A stretch of 5,703 nucleotides of DNA from Thauera sp. (GCA_003446655.1 DMCZ01000021.1:2405-8107); one strand, 5' to 3'; counted from the stretch's first letter, positions 1 to 5,421 are shown. A program made the numbers and translations. The notes: a model not told the origin generated them from the sequence alone.

Positions 1-2
1 GC

Positions 3-797
3 GCGCGGCCCGGGCGGTCCGCGCTTCGGCGCCGTCTGCTGATGGGAGTGCTTGTCTCACCCTTGCTGGGTTTGGGCTGGTCGTCAGCCAGGGCTGACCT
101 CGTGGCCACGGTGCCGCGGGTCAAGCCTTCGGTCGTGGCTGTGGGCACTTACCAGCGCACCCGCAGTCCGGCCTTCCAGTTCCGCGGTACGGGGTTCGTC
201 GTCGGTAACGGACTGCACGTCGCGACCAATGCGCATGTACTTCCCGAGCGCCTCGACTCCGACAACATGGAGGCCTTGGTTGTCGTGTTGCCGGGCGACG
301 GCGAGACCGGGACGGTAAGGCCTGCGCGGGCCGTGGCCAGCGAACGCAGCCGGGACCTGGCCGTGCTGCGGCTTGAGGGAGGTCCGCCGCTCCCGGCGCT
401 GCGCCTGGGGTCCGGCGCGCGCGTCCTCGAGGGGCAGGAGATCGCCTTTACCGGTTTTCCGATTGGCAACGTGCTGGGCATGACCCCGGTCACCCACCGC
501 GGCATCGTGTCCGCGATCACCCCGATCGGCATCCCGCAGGCCAACGCGCGCAACCTTAATCCCGCACTGATCCGCCGTCTCGCCAATGACGTCTTTCGCG
601 TCTACCAGCTGGATGCGACGGCATACCCGGGCAACAGCGGCAGTCCGCTTTACGATCCGGCCAGCGGAGAGGTGCTGGGCGTCATGAACATGGTGTTCGT
701 GAAGTCCACCAAGGAGAACGTGCTGTCCGACCCCTCAGGCATCAGCTACGCGATTCCCGTCGAGTATCTTCAGCGTCTGCTCGATGGGCTGAAATAG
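3..797 (+). CDS. Exported trypsin-like (S1/DegP-type) serine protease, 5'-partial
   Basis: A secreted or periplasmic serine endopeptidase of the trypsin/DegP fold; its substrate is unknown. Numbering from the ATG at 42, the triad is complete: His65 in ATNAH, Asp105 in SRDLAVLR and Ser199 in GNSGSP. The oxyanion-loop glycine and the conserved late GVMNM strand are also present. No PDZ domain follows; the protein ends about 50 residues after the Ser, so it is a protease-domain-only member. The N-terminus is a signal peptide with a hydrophobic run and a likely cleavage site after SSARA. The frame stays open to the window edge, and the codons just before ATG 42 encode an Arg-rich stretch (RSALRRRLL) that would be the positive n-region. 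ATG 42 also has no Shine-Dalgarno sequence. I therefore infer that the real start lies at or beyond the left edge. It is convergent with the phosphatase gene, about 20 nt away. Confidence 0.88.
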   Translation, partial: ARPGRSALRRRLLMGVLVSPLLGLGWSSARADLVATVPRVKPSVVAVGTYQRTRSPAFQFRGTGFVVGNGLHVATNAHVLPERLDSDNMEALVVVLPGDGETGTVRPARAVASERSRDLAVLRLEGGPPLPALRLGSGARVLEGQEIAFTGFPIGNVLGMTPVTHRGIVSAITPIGIPQANARNLNPALIRRLANDVFRVYQLDATAYPGNSGSPLYDPASGEVLGVMNMVFVKSTKENVLSDPSGISYAIPVEYLQRLLDGLK

Positions 798-817
798 TTC
801 GGCGTCCCCGGGGCGCT

Positions 818-1510
818 TCAGCTTGCCGCCGCGTTGAGAATTGCGTCCGCCAGCGCTGCGGGCGTGGGCACCGCGCGCCAGTGGGGTGACATCTCCGCAC
901 TGCTCAAGCTCCCATAACCCCAGGTCGCGGCAATGAACGGCAGGCCGTTGGCGTCTGCCGACTCGCCATCCTCGCTGCGGTCGCCTACGTACACCGCCTG
1001 GTCGCGCGCGATGCCGAGGTCCTGCATCAGGCGGGCGATCATCGCCGCCTTGTGGGGCAACCGGGGCTCGAACAGATCGAGCGCGTAGACGGCGGCGAAA
1101 TGCTGCGCCCAACCAAGGTGGGCCAAGATCAGCTGTGTAGGCAACAGGCGCTTGTTGGTGGCGATCGCCAGCGTGCAGCCCGCGTTGGCCAGGCGTTGCA
1201 GCATCTCGCCAACGCCTTCGTAGGCCGCCGTCTGGCGGTAGCCGGTGGAGTCGTAACTCGCCTTGAAACCTGCCGCGAGCGCTTCGATCACCCCGGCGTC
1301 CGCGGTGCCGGCCAGCATCTGAAGGGTCTCGAGCAGGGGCGGGCCGACGATCGACGAGTCTATCGGCACCACCGGCTCGCAACCGGCCGCCGCGAATGCG
1401 TCGCGATAGCTGGCGAGGATCGCAGGGGCAGAGTCGATCAGGGTGCCGTCCAGGTCGAACAGCACATGAGCATAGCGGGGCATGCGGCCAGGCACCGGGT
1501 GCGCGGTCAT
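818..1510 (-). CDS. HAD-superfamily hydrolase, phosphoglycolate phosphatase (Gph)-like
   Basis: A cytoplasmic phosphatase of the haloacid dehalogenase superfamily, Gph/PGP-like subfamily. These enzymes usually remove phosphate from 2-phosphoglycolate or similar small metabolites. All four motifs are visible: motif I FDLDGTLIDS with nucleophile Asp19 and acid/base Asp21, motif II ATNK with Thr118, motif III Lys154, and motif IV VGDRSEDG with Asp177 and Asp181. Residues 28-100 form the expected helical cap. The length of 230 aa is normal for the family. Two starts are possible, ATG at 1510 or ATG at 1483, the latter leaving about 8 residues before motif I. Neither has a clear ribosome binding site, so the longer form is given. 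The exact substrate cannot be set from sequence; 'phosphoglycolate phosphatase' is a family-level call. It is the last chromosomal gene before the mobile element, whose end lies just upstream of its start. Confidence 0.9.
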   Translation of the reverse strand: MTAHPVPGRMPRYAHVLFDLDGTLIDSAPAILASYRDAFAAAGCEPVVPIDSSIVGPPLLETLQMLAGTADAGVIEALAAGFKASYDSTGYRQTAAYEGVGEMLQRLANAGCTLAIATNKRLLPTQLILAHLGWAQHFAAVYALDLFEPRLPHKAAMIARLMQDLGIARDQAVYVGDRSEDGESADANGLPFIAATWGYGSLSSAEMSPHWRAVPTPAALADAILNAAAS

Positions 1511-1702
1511 CGGTGTGCCGACCGCAGGGGTTAACGTGGTCCGTCACCAGGAATCTAAAAGCAGGCTGGAGGCCACGGAATTAAAGGGCTTTGCGATGGC
1601 GGTGTTTTTGGATACCCCAAAATCTACCCCCAGCGCGTCAACGTGGCTTGATTGTAGACGATCCGACGGTGCTGTCGTAGCTACGCGCGCGCGAGGGCAT
1701 GC
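1511..1702. other. Gene-free boundary between chromosome and mobile element
   Basis: No convincing coding sequence is seen on either strand in these 192 bases. To the left lies the start of the Gph-like phosphatase, to the right the stop of the last element gene. The phosphatase promoter must lie here or in the element, but I see no good -35/-10 pair. The part from about 1545 to 1625 is more AT-rich than its surroundings and leads into the TACCCC motif pair. A 10-bp palindrome (CGTAGCTACG, 1676-1685) runs into a short CG-alternating tract. No tRNA or 3' tRNA fragment is recognisable. Confidence 0.55.
1600..1636. other. Candidate attachment-site region with paired TACCCC motifs
   Basis: Two TACCCC motifs start 12 bp apart (1613-1618 and 1625-1630), separated by AAAATC and followed by a further C. 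On the opposite strand this reads as GGGGTA repeated, flanking a T-rich spacer. Closely spaced GGGGTA-type repeats are common beside att sites and integrase genes of P4-like tyrosine-recombinase elements, where they act as integrase arm-binding sites. This is from memory of the family, not a search. The position fits: it is the first unusual sequence after the chromosomal phosphatase and lies about 70 bp beyond the last phage-like gene. The core crossover sequence cannot be identified because the other end is not in the window. Confidence 0.4.
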
Positions 1703-2002
1703 CTACCGCCAGCCCAGGGCGACAGCGGTGTCGGGTGCGGTATCGGGGTGTCCGAGCATGTGCGCGGCCAGCCGAGCGGCGCCAGCGTCGGGGAATCGTG
1801 CCGTCCAGAATCGTCCGGTCTCGTCGCGCGCTGCGAGGCTTGCAGCGGCGTTGAGGCGCTTCTGCATCGTGCCGTGCGGAAGCCGACGATGCGCTTGCAC
1901 GCAGCGCGGGCAAATGCCAACCAGCACGCCCATGTCGTCGATCTCGCCAGGACAGACTTCAGCCAGCGGGCCAGGCATCCGGCAGCAGGCGCACGCCCTC
2001 AC
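1703..2002 (-). CDS. Small Cys-rich, probable zinc-binding hypothetical protein
   Basis: I do not recognise a family. The 99-aa product begins MRACACC and carries a second pair, CPRC, at about residues 31-34, with His38 and His43 following. C4/C7 and C31/C34 form two CxxC knuckles about 24 residues apart, the spacing of a small zinc ribbon, with Cys17 in between. The second half is Ala/Arg-rich and probably helical, ending in LGWR. Two GTG starts are adjacent (2005 and 2002). I chose 2002 because it overlaps the upstream stop as GTGA, a normal translational-coupling arrangement. It is the last gene of the element's minus-strand operon, next to the boundary. A role in nucleic-acid binding or regulation is possible, given the neighbouring sigma-like gene, but is only inference. 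Confidence 0.65.
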   Translation of the reverse strand: MRACACCRMPGPLAEVCPGEIDDMGVLVGICPRCVQAHRRLPHGTMQKRLNAAASLAARDETGRFWTARFPDAGAARLAAHMLGHPDTAPDTAVALGWR

Positions 2003-2262
2003 CACGGCACCACGTCGTCAGGCTTGAGGATGCCGCGCAACAACATCATGCGGCGCAGCTTGCGCAGCGCATCGCGCTCGATTTGCCGGATGCGCTCCAC
2101 GCTGAGGGGCGCGGTGCCTTCCTCCGCTGCGATCGCGGCGGCGATCTCCTCATGCGTCATGCCGTCGTCAGCAAAATAGGCCGGTGGCGCGTAGTCCGCG
2201 ATCTTGTCGCGCCGGGTGAACGTCACATCGTCAATCGGGACTTCATGCGATGGCGCGGGCAT
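1999..2262 (-). CDS. Sigma-70 region 4-like DNA-binding protein
   Basis: An 87-aa protein whose centre (about residues 35-72) matches the helix-turn-helix of sigma-70 region 4, the part that reads the -35 element. MTHEEIAAAIA supplies the first helix and SVERIRQIERDALRKLR closely follows the recognition-helix signature of primary sigma factors. Regions 1, 2 and 3 are missing, so it cannot be a complete sigma factor. It may be a transcriptional regulator of the element or an anti-/co-sigma-like adaptor. The ORF extends to an ATG at 2283, but the ATG at 2262 is preferred because it has a strong ribosome binding site 8 nt upstream. With that start it overlaps the upstream peptidase gene by 20 nt and the downstream gene by 4 nt. 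The N-terminal 33 residues look unstructured. Confidence 0.8.
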   Translation of the reverse strand: MPAPSHEVPIDDVTFTRRDKIADYAPPAYFADDGMTHEEIAAAIAAEEGTAPLSVERIRQIERDALRKLRRMMLLRGILKPDDVVPW

Positions 2263-2773
2263 CGTCAGGACTCCAGGTGCCATGCTCGATCAGGTGGGCG
2301 GCGATCTCTTGCACGCGCGGCCACTGCTTCGTCAGTACGGCAAGGGCGGTGCGTTGCGCGAAGCCGTGTCGGGCCAGGCCGGCGCCGAAGTGGGGCGCGA
2401 GGATCGTCCGGGCCATCTTCCAGTCTTGCGAGGCCATGCGGATCGTCACGCCCTGCCAGCGGTGCCCGGTGTAGATCAACTCAGCCAGGATGCCGGCGTG
2501 GTAGATCGCGGCGATCTGTGCGGCGGCCAGCGGGCCGTCATGGTCGGCGGCCGGCTCGTCGGCGTCGAGTTCGGTCGTATCGAATTCGGCACTGCCGCGG
2601 CCGGCTGACGCCGTCGCTTGCGTCGGCGTCAGCCCGCACCACTCCATCATCACGATGTGCGCGGCCTCGTGGTGCGCGGTGCGCTCCAGCGATGCGCCCT
2701 TGATCGCGGCCGGCACATCGACCAGCGGATGAATGCGCCGCAGATCGGCGCGCGGGGGGTGGGTGTAGGTCAT
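2243..2773 (-). CDS. Stand-alone M41 (FtsH protease domain)-like zinc metallopeptidase
   Basis: A 176-aa predicted zinc peptidase corresponding to the protease domain of FtsH without its membrane segments or AAA+ ATPase. Numbered from the ATG at 2773, the zinc-binding motif HEAAH is at residues 35-39 with catalytic Glu36. The conserved helix AGILAELIYTG (93-103) matches the GGRAAEE helix of FtsH. ASQDWKMA (114-121) supplies Asp117 at the place of FtsH's third zinc ligand. The C-terminal stretch to DDARAIA matches the closing helices of M41. All key residues are present, so activity is plausible. The frame extends to a TTG at 2815, but that start has no ribosome binding site and would run through an inverted repeat, so the ATG is preferred. 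It lies between the coiled-coil gene and the sigma-like gene, overlapping the latter by 20 nt. Its target is unknown; a capsid-maturation or regulator-cleaving role is speculation. Confidence 0.78.
   Translation of the reverse strand: MTYTHPPRADLRRIHPLVDVPAAIKGASLERTAHHEAAHIVMMEWCGLTPTQATASAGRGSAEFDTTELDADEPAADHDGPLAAAQIAAIYHAGILAELIYTGHRWQGVTIRMASQDWKMARTILAPHFGAGLARHGFAQRTALAVLTKQWPRVQEIAAHLIEHGTWSPDDARAIA
2271..2274 (-). promoter_or_regulatory. Ribosome binding site GGAG for the sigma region 4-like gene
   Basis: On the minus strand GGAG stands 8 nt before the ATG at 2262. The alternative ATG at 2283 has only a weak purine stretch, so this site decides the start. It lies inside the 3' end of the upstream peptidase gene. 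Confidence 0.65.
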
Positions 2774-2790
2774 GGCTCGTCTAGGTGGAT

Positions 2791-2835
2791 GGCAGACCTT
2801 GCAGCCGGTTTCCAATCGGCGTCCGGTGGTCTGCC
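2791..2835 (-). repeat. 8-bp inverted repeat with nested hairpin upstream of the M41-like gene
   Basis: GGCAGACC at 2791-2798 and its exact reverse complement GGTCTGCC at 2828-2835 enclose 29 nt. Inside lies a smaller 4-bp stem (GCCG/CGGC). The structure ends 17 nt before the preferred ATG of the peptidase gene, so in the mRNA it would form a stem-loop in the leader next to the translation start. It could be an operator or an RNA element controlling translation. No U-tract follows, so it is not a standard terminator. Confidence 0.45.
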
Positions 2836-2870
2836 TTGCGCGCTGTTTCAGCCTGTCAGCCGCGCCCGGT

Positions 2871-2884
2871 GCCTACCGCTAGGC
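2871..2884. repeat. Short hairpin after the coiled-coil gene
   Basis: GCCTA and TAGGC form a perfect 5-bp stem around a CCGC loop, about 22 nt past the stop of the coiled-coil gene. There is no T-run on the minus-strand side, so rho-independent termination is not supported. It could stabilise a 3' end or be chance. Confidence 0.25.
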
Positions 2885-2905
2885 TTTCTACACCCCGCAA
2901 GGTGT

Positions 2906-3373
2906 TCAGGGTCTCCAGGCGCCTAGCTCGTCTTCCAGAAGCGCCGAATCGGGCGCCTCTTGCGGGACGCCATCGGTAGCGAGTACGTCCTGGTCGAGCA
3001 GGTTTGTGCCGGTGCGGCCGTCGAGCGCGAGGTTTTGCAGATACCGCAGCGCAGGGTGGGGCGCCCGGTCGCCGGCGAGCAGCGCGAGGGCGTCATATTC
3101 GGCAATCACCAGCGATGCGCGGTCGAGTTCGTCGCGCAGGGCGTCCCGGCGCTGTGTCCAGTAGGCGCGGTGGGCATCGTGAGCGGCCTGCAATGCGTCT
3201 TGCAGCGCGCGCTCCGACTTTTCGCAGTCCCGGCGCAGGGTCGTCACCTGGTGCGCTTGGCGAGCCTCGCGCGCCTCGTGCAGCCGGTCGAGGTTCGCGC
3301 GGTGCACGGCCTCGGCTTTCGTGAGTGCTTTTGCGCCAGCCTGGTAGCGGTCGGCGGGGGATTTCTCGAACAT
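2906..3373 (-). CDS. Coiled-coil protein of capsid module, function unknown
   Basis: A 155-aa protein of no family I recognise. Residues from about 10 to 100 are almost free of Pro and Gly and rich in Ala, Arg, Glu, Leu and Gln, as expected for a long helix or coiled coil. The tail from about 105 onward (APHPALRYLQNLA, then an acidic end) is different in character. The start is the ATG at 3373, which overlaps the capsid stop as TGATG and has GGAGG 6 nt upstream. The GTG one codon earlier is less likely. A highly charged helical protein translationally coupled to a capsid gene recalls scaffolding or head-decoration proteins, but scaffolds usually precede the capsid gene, so this role is only a hypothesis. 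Confidence 0.72.
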   Translation of the reverse strand: MFEKSPADRYQAGAKALTKAEAVHRANLDRLHEAREARQAHQVTTLRRDCEKSERALQDALQAAHDAHRAYWTQRRDALRDELDRASLVIAEYDALALLAGDRAPHPALRYLQNLALDGRTGTNLLDQDVLATDGVPQEAPDSALLEDELGAWRP

Positions 3374-4389
3374 CACACGCCTCCACGGATCAGCGTCCGC
3401 GCGACCAGCACGGCGCCGGTATCGCAGCGCGCGCGCATGCTCGAACCGTCGAATTCGTGTTCCTGCCAGCTTTCGATCAGCACAGGCTGTGTGCTGCCCT
3501 TCAGCCGAAGGGTGGCGATCGTCGGCGCCGCCTCGTGGCTGGGCAGCAGATACCAGCGCCCAGTCGCGAGGCGGCCGGTTGCGGTCACGGTGATCTGCAA
3601 ACCGGCCTCGTGGATCAGCTTGCGCGCGGCCAGTTCGAGGTCTGCCGCAACGACGAGGTGCGCGGCGCTCAGATCGGCTTGATTGCCGCCAACGAGGGTC
3701 ATCGTGCGAAGGGCGGCCATGCCTTGCCCCAGGGATGTGCCGTCCAGCGCGGAAGCAATGATGTTGCCGTGATCGGCATGAAACGCCAGCTCGCCGTCAT
3801 CCATCGTAGGGTTCGATTCGAGGGCGGCGTACACCTCGCGCGCCTCGGTACGGGCGGCGGCGGTGCCCAGGTTCTCGACGGCATCGGCCAGCATCCCGGC
3901 GTTGTCGTTGACGATCAACTGGCGCGAGGCGCGCAGCACGCGGGCGAAGGTACGTAGCTGCGCCGTGGCGCCGTTGCCAACCAGCACGCGACCGAGCGCG
4001 ATTTGATGCAGGTCGCCCACCTCGGGCAACTCGCCGTCGACGTCGGTGGTGGCGATCTCGGTAGGCTTGAAGTCCCGGCATTCGAGCGTCGCGCAGAAGG
4101 CGCGATGTTCGGCCACGGCAGTGAAGCGGCGATTGGCGAGGGTGGTGCTTGCGCTCGCGAGCAGGCCGGCGAAGTCGGACGATTGCATGCCGCGCGCCAT
4201 CACCACACGGTCGTTCTCGTGGGGTTGCTGCGGACGGATCGCGAGGCCGGCCGCATACGCCAGGCGCGATAGCGGCGCCGTGGTCAGTTCGTCCGCGAGC
4301 GGGTGCGGGTTGCGGGTCGTGAGGCCGAAGGCGGCGGCGATGGCGTCGGGGCCGGCGGCGAGGATGTCGGCGGGGGTGTGGTTCAGCAT
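3373..4389 (-). CDS. Phage major capsid protein, Mu gpT-like, without protease domain
   Basis: The 338-aa product resembles the major head subunit of Mu gpT-like capsids, best known as the C-terminal half of prohead protease/major capsid fusion proteins. Signature segments are RGMQSSDFAGLL (66-77), DFKPTEIA (106-113), RVLRASRQLIVNDNAG (150-165) and NPTMDDGELAFHADHGN (193-209), followed by a beta-rich C-terminal part. The first 60 residues look like the short linker that joins protease to capsid in the fusions (a helix, then LAYAAGLAIR), but no protease domain precedes it. The protein would self-assemble into a head shell. The start ATG at 4389 has GGAGA 8 nt upstream. The gene is coupled to the downstream coiled-coil gene and follows the 126-aa gene after 79 nt. 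Compared with the usual order, portal and large terminase are missing nearby. Confidence 0.85.
   Translation of the reverse strand: MLNHTPADILAAGPDAIAAAFGLTTRNPHPLADELTTAPLSRLAYAAGLAIRPQQPHENDRVVMARGMQSSDFAGLLASASTTLANRRFTAVAEHRAFCATLECRDFKPTEIATTDVDGELPEVGDLHQIALGRVLVGNGATAQLRTFARVLRASRQLIVNDNAGMLADAVENLGTAAARTEAREVYAALESNPTMDDGELAFHADHGNIIASALDGTSLGQGMAALRTMTLVGGNQADLSAAHLVVAADLELAARKLIHEAGLQITVTATGRLATGRWYLLPSHEAAPTIATLRLKGSTQPVLIESWQEHEFDGSSMRARCDTGAVLVARTLIRGGV
3380..3384 (-). promoter_or_regulatory. Ribosome binding site GGAGG for the coiled-coil gene
   Basis: GGAGG on the minus strand with 6 nt to the ATG at 3373, placed within the last codons of the capsid gene. It fixes the start at the ATG rather than the GTG at 3376 and suggests high expression together with the capsid. 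Confidence 0.7.
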
Positions 4390-4397
4390 GGGGTGGG

Positions 4398-4402
4398 TCT
4401 CC
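4398..4402 (-). promoter_or_regulatory. Ribosome binding site GGAGA for the capsid gene
   Basis: GGAGA on the minus strand with 8 nt to the ATG at 4389. It supports this start for the capsid gene, which is not overlapped by its upstream neighbour and so needs its own site. Confidence 0.6.
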
Positions 4403-4435
4403 GATTGGGTGCGGTCCCATGCTGCCCACTTCCTG

Positions 4436-4461
4436 CTGATGCTGTCCGCCTATTGCATCAG
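4436..4461 (-). repeat. 7-bp inverted repeat between the 126-aa gene and the capsid gene
   Basis: CTGATGC (4436-4442) and GCATCAG (4455-4461) form a perfect stem around a 12-nt loop. It begins 7 nt beyond the stop of the 126-aa gene and lies in the only sizeable gap between the small terminase and the capsid. No T-run follows on the minus strand, so it is more likely an RNA-processing or translation-level element, or partial attenuator, than a full terminator. Confidence 0.42.
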
Positions 4462-4468
4462 TGTTGCG

Positions 4469-4849
4469 TCAGCGGATCAGCTCGAACAGATTGCGGGCTG
4501 TGGTCGGTACGCGCTGCCGGGTGTCGAAGGCGCGGCGCAGCGCCTCGTCTATCGGCGCTAGGGTCATTGCCGGGTCGCGCGCCAGAAGCGGCGCAATGCG
4601 GGCCTCGTGGCGCCGAATAGCGGCCTCCAGGCGGCAGGCGCAGCGCCAAGGGCCATCGTCGGCGGCCAGCAGGGCGGCGGCGGCCTTCAACGCCAGGTTG
4701 CGCTCGCGCAAGCGCGACGCCCGGTCGAGTCTCAGCGCCTGGTCGAGGTCGTCACCGTCGAGGTGCCGGCGCATGGCCTCGGCAATCCAGCGGGCCACCT
4801 CGGGGCCGGTGTCGCCAGCGGCAGCGCGGCGGGCAAGCTCGGTGCTCAT
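4469..4849 (-). CDS. Hypothetical 126-aa helical protein between small terminase and capsid
   Basis: I do not recognise a family. The 126-aa product is Ala/Arg/Leu-rich and almost wholly helical in appearance, with an Arg-rich middle (LRLDRASRLRERNLALK) and a C-terminal segment ending RQRVPTTARNLFELIR. There is no signal peptide or membrane segment. The ATG at 4849 overlaps the terminase stop as ATGA. It has no good ribosome binding site of its own, so translation is probably coupled to the small terminase. In ordinary phages the large terminase gene would sit here; at 126 aa, and with no Walker motif, this protein cannot be one. A DNA-binding or packaging-accessory role is possible but unproven. 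Confidence 0.7.
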   Translation of the reverse strand: MSTELARRAAAGDTGPEVARWIAEAMRRHLDGDDLDQALRLDRASRLRERNLALKAAAALLAADDGPWRCACRLEAAIRRHEARIAPLLARDPAMTLAPIDEALRRAFDTRQRVPTTARNLFELIR

Positions 4850-5376
4850 GCTTTGGTTGCGTGCAACAGATCGGCGCTCAACTGTTCGAGCATCCGCTCG
4901 ATCTCATCCGCCAGCAGGTTCCGACACTCGTTTTCGTCCGACGCTGCGGCTAGTCGGAGCGCGAGCGCGTCGGGAAGCGCCTCCAGGGCCGTGCGGATCG
5001 TGGTGCAGGCGTCCGCCACGGCGGTCTCCACCTCGCCGGCCACCATCAGCTCGCCGGCCTCTTGCCGGTACCGCATTTCCTCGCGCGCTGCGGCGTAGTG
5101 CTCGCGCTTGGCGCGGCTGACCTTGTAGTCGGCGCCATCCTCGCCGGCGCTGTCGTCGTCATCCGGCGCCTGGTCGGTCGGGATCACCAGCGCGTGATCT
5201 CGCGCCACGTTCGGGCGGATGCCGCGCTTTGCCAGCCATTCGAGGGCGGTGGCGAGGTCGATATCCGACGCGCGCCCACGGCCGCCAGGGTGCCGGCACG
5301 GCATGCCCTCGCGGACCCAGTTGGAAACGGTCATGGGCGACACGCCTACTAGATGTGCCATTTCGGTCTGATTCAT
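4846..5376 (-). CDS. Phage terminase small subunit, Nu1-like
   Basis: A 176-aa small terminase of the lambda Nu1 type, which binds the packaging site on phage DNA and recruits the large subunit. Residues 3-23 (TEMAHLVGVSPMTVSNWVREG) form the winged-helix-type HTH that reads DNA. An acidic linker follows at about 68-83, and then the characteristic helical dimerisation segment YKVSRAKREHYAAAREEM (84-101). The later segment TALEALPDALALRLAA (129-144) is typical of this family. The length matches Nu1-like proteins. The ATG at 5376 has AGGA 7 nt upstream. It is the first clearly phage-like gene of the operon and is coupled by ATGA to the 126-aa gene. No large subunit lies next to it, so packaging would need one encoded elsewhere in the element or by a helper phage. 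Confidence 0.85.
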   Translation of the reverse strand: MNQTEMAHLVGVSPMTVSNWVREGMPCRHPGGRGRASDIDLATALEWLAKRGIRPNVARDHALVIPTDQAPDDDDSAGEDGADYKVSRAKREHYAAAREEMRYRQEAGELMVAGEVETAVADACTTIRTALEALPDALALRLAAASDENECRNLLADEIERMLEQLSADLLHATKA

Positions 5377-5383
5377 AGCGAAT

Positions 5384-5421
5384 TCCTATTTCTTTAAAGT
5401 AGGTGAATAGCCACTAACTAC
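5384..5421 (-). promoter_or_regulatory. AT-rich leader of the small terminase gene with RBS and imperfect inverted repeat
   Basis: The stretch between the small hypothetical gene and the terminase is much richer in A/T than the rest of the window. It contains AGGA 7 nt before the terminase ATG and, upstream, GTAGGTG (5399-5405) facing CAC-TAA-CTAC (5412-5421), an inverted repeat with a 3-nt bulge. A promoter or operator for the packaging operon would fit, but I cannot see a convincing -35/-10 pair. A terminase binding site (cos/pac) is another possibility. Confidence 0.35.

Noticed and set aside
797..818. CCCCGGGG palindrome between the convergent genes as a terminator
   Set aside because: No loop and no T-run; too short to support.
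735..1547. Long minus-strand frame (270 aa) overlapping the phosphatase gene
   Set aside because: It is Arg/Pro/Gly-rich with no motif and covers the HAD gene, whose frame has all catalytic motifs.
1533..1646. AACGTGG repeated at 1533-1539 and 1640-1646 as possible att direct repeats
   Set aside because: Seven bases is expected by chance over this distance, and both copies lie at the same end of the element.
1676..1693. CGTAGCTACG palindrome and CG-alternating tract
   Set aside because: Short and unremarkable in GC-rich DNA; no partner feature.
1511..1702. tRNA gene or tRNA 3' end as integration target
   Set aside because: No T-loop sequence (GTTCGA-type) or acceptor stem could be found on either strand.
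2960..3957. Long plus-strand frames opposite the capsid and coiled-coil genes (240 and 210 aa)
   Set aside because: High-GC antisense shadows; the minus-strand frames show recognisable capsid motifs, good ribosome binding sites and coupled starts.
4461..5120. Plus-strand 219-aa frame opposite the small terminase
   Set aside because: Ser/Arg/Ala-rich composition typical of a reverse frame; the terminase family match is on the other strand.
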